NCBI RefSeq assembly: GCF_023065955.2
Contig: NW_026622886.1
Location: 8,070,001-8,134,000, forward strand
Reading direction: 5' to 3'
Length of the DNA stretch: 64,000 nucleotides
From: Ursus arctos
Lineage: Eukaryota; Chordata; Mammalia; Carnivora; Ursidae
Positions 63,125 through 64,000 of this stretch are shown here, piece after piece (the first letter of the stretch is position 1; each line of letters begins with the position of its first letter). The notes beneath the pieces are model-generated. The model made no database searches. It was given only the letters and a program-made list of their open reading frames with translations, and was not told the DNA's origin. A program made the position numbers and the translations under genes.

Positions 63125-63610
63125 ACGCACGCGCTTGTGTGTGTGTAGTTTTTTAAAAAGTCACCAGCAATCTTTGAGGGAGCGATCCTTGGAAAGTAGT
63201 GGAAGCAGAAACTGGGTTGCAGGGAGTTGTAAAAGCAATAGGGAGAGAATACTCACTGAAGAAGTGTGGAGATAAAACGATAAGGGAAGATTACTTAAGG
63301 GATCAAAAGAATACTTGACTTCATTTATGAAAGCAAAGCTCAAGCATGTTTGTAGGTAGAGGAAAAGGAGTTATGAGCAGGCAGAGGAGGAAGGTGTACA
63401 AACACGTGACAGACACGGTAGGGACTAAGTCATTGCTAATGATTTGAGAATAGGATCCCTTCATATTATGGAAGGCACAGGCCTTTGACTAGCTTGGATT
63501 TAGGAAGGAGGGAGAAATATTGGAATGGTCAGAAGGAGAGAAGGAAGAAAGGGTAGGGGTGGGGAGAGAGGTTCAGGAAACTGTTTTCTACAGATACCCA
63601 AAGATCTATC
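62751..63610. other. Mostly unidentified sequence with (TG)n
   Basis: A TG array at 63084-63146 with a CGCACGCG break. The rest is purine-rich and may be badly decayed L2. Confidence 0.5.
63084..63146. repeat. (TG)n with GCACGCACGCGC interruption
   Basis: About 19 TG units, a CG-bearing alternating break, then 6 more units. Strictly alternating purine-pyrimidine over most of its length. Confidence 0.98.
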
Positions 63611-63626
63611 AGAATTGCATGCATAA

Positions 63627-63730
63627 GGGAACCTGGCTGGCTCAGTCGGAAGAGCATACAACTCTTGATCTTGAGGTCGTGAGTTCAAGCCCCACGTTGG
63701 GTGTTACTTAAAAATAAAAAATCTTTAAAA
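63627..63730 (+). mobile_element. Short CAN-SINE closely resembling tRNA-Lys
   Basis: The body CTGGCTCAGTCGGAAGAGCA, ACTCTTGATCTTGAGG, GAGTTCAAGCCCCACGTTGG follows tRNA-Lys(CUU) with A and B boxes. An A-rich tail follows, and the duplication AGAATTGCATRCATAA flanks it (63611-63626, 63731-63746; 15 of 16). Confidence 0.93.
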
Positions 63731-63891
63731 AGAATTGCATACATAAAGCATATATCTTATATGAGTGTATTTGATTCTGTAATCTAGGCGTGTAACCCAG
63801 TTGGTGCATCATTCAACTGGGATCTATTATTACTCATAGACACATAGCTGGAGTGACCTCTGAATGAAGGGTACAAAGGACTGATCATTGT
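63731..63891. other. Unique sequence
   Basis: Nothing recognised beyond the SINE duplication at its start. Confidence 0.5.
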
Positions 63892-64000
63892 TTTGTTTTG
63901 TTTTGTTTTGTTTTTAAAGATTTTATGTATTTATTTGACAGAGAGACAGCCAGAGAGAGAGGGAACACAGCAGGGGGAGTGGGAGAGGAAGAAGCAGGCT
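63892..64000 (-). mobile_element. CAN-SINE, antisense, cut by right edge
   Basis: A (TTTTG)n tail, AAAGATTTTATGTATTTATT, then GACAGAGAGACAGCCAGAGA and GGAGAGGAAGAAGCAGGC, the reversed SINE 3' half. The tRNA part is beyond the edge. Confidence 0.95.

Noticed and set aside
63627..63700. Possible tRNA-Lys gene
   Set aside because: It has an A-rich SINE tail and target duplications, and lacks a clean T-run terminator right after the tRNA body.

Overview
This is vertebrate nuclear DNA, almost certainly from a caniform carnivore and most likely a bear. The evidence is several tRNA-Lys-derived CAN-SINE copies (for example 1-187, 18322-18531, 47361-47554 and the one cut by the right edge). Their A/B-box body followed by a CT-rich stretch, and the subtype with the GGCACAGCGGTTAAG head, is one I associate with bears and giant panda. 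The L1 3' ends also end in the carnivore form GTGACTAACATAATATAAT. Nothing looks prokaryotic: coding density is near zero, and most long open frames are chance or repeat-derived.

The one gene I can prove is TIMP3 (tissue inhibitor of metalloproteinases 3), on the minus strand. Its first coding exon is 33190-33310. It gives the 23-residue signal peptide, the inhibitory Cys-Thr-Cys N-terminus and residues up to Ile40, followed by a GTAAGC donor. The exon lies in a CpG island (about 33085-33870). Upstream are GC boxes, an inverted CCAAT box and a TATA-like element, which place the likely start of transcription near 33600. Everything from 33189 down to base 1 is the 5' part of the long TIMP3 intron 1. 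Exons 2-5 lie beyond the left edge. In other mammals TIMP3 sits, in opposite orientation, inside an intron of SYN3 (synapsin III), so the whole window is probably also SYN3 intron on the plus strand. I see no SYN3 exon.

The rest is intronic DNA in several repeat layers. The oldest are MIR SINEs (about 40 recognisable pieces) and L2 LINEs, including a piece of about 1.8 kb split by later insertions at 59370-62540 and a plus-strand copy with a reverse-transcriptase remnant at 39270-40530. Next come old L1M pieces, MaLR-type LTRs (57385-57907, probably 50040-50590) and a few fossil DNA transposons. The youngest are carnivore L1 tails (52015-52870, a 39-bp stub at 3694-3732, a short antisense tail at 11144-11257) and CAN-SINEs, several with intact target-site duplications. 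Microsatellites are common, including a four-part CT-GT-GA-CA array at 21611-21708 and a 165-bp AT array at 12380-12544.

I found no new gene system. The points most worth a second look are the TIMP3 promoter layout with a G-quadruplex motif, two strong CTCF-like motifs on either side of it, the 39-bp L1 stub with its duplication, and the young SINE with a perfect 16-bp duplication. Repeat boundaries were judged by eye and are good to roughly 10-30 bases unless a target-site duplication fixes them.
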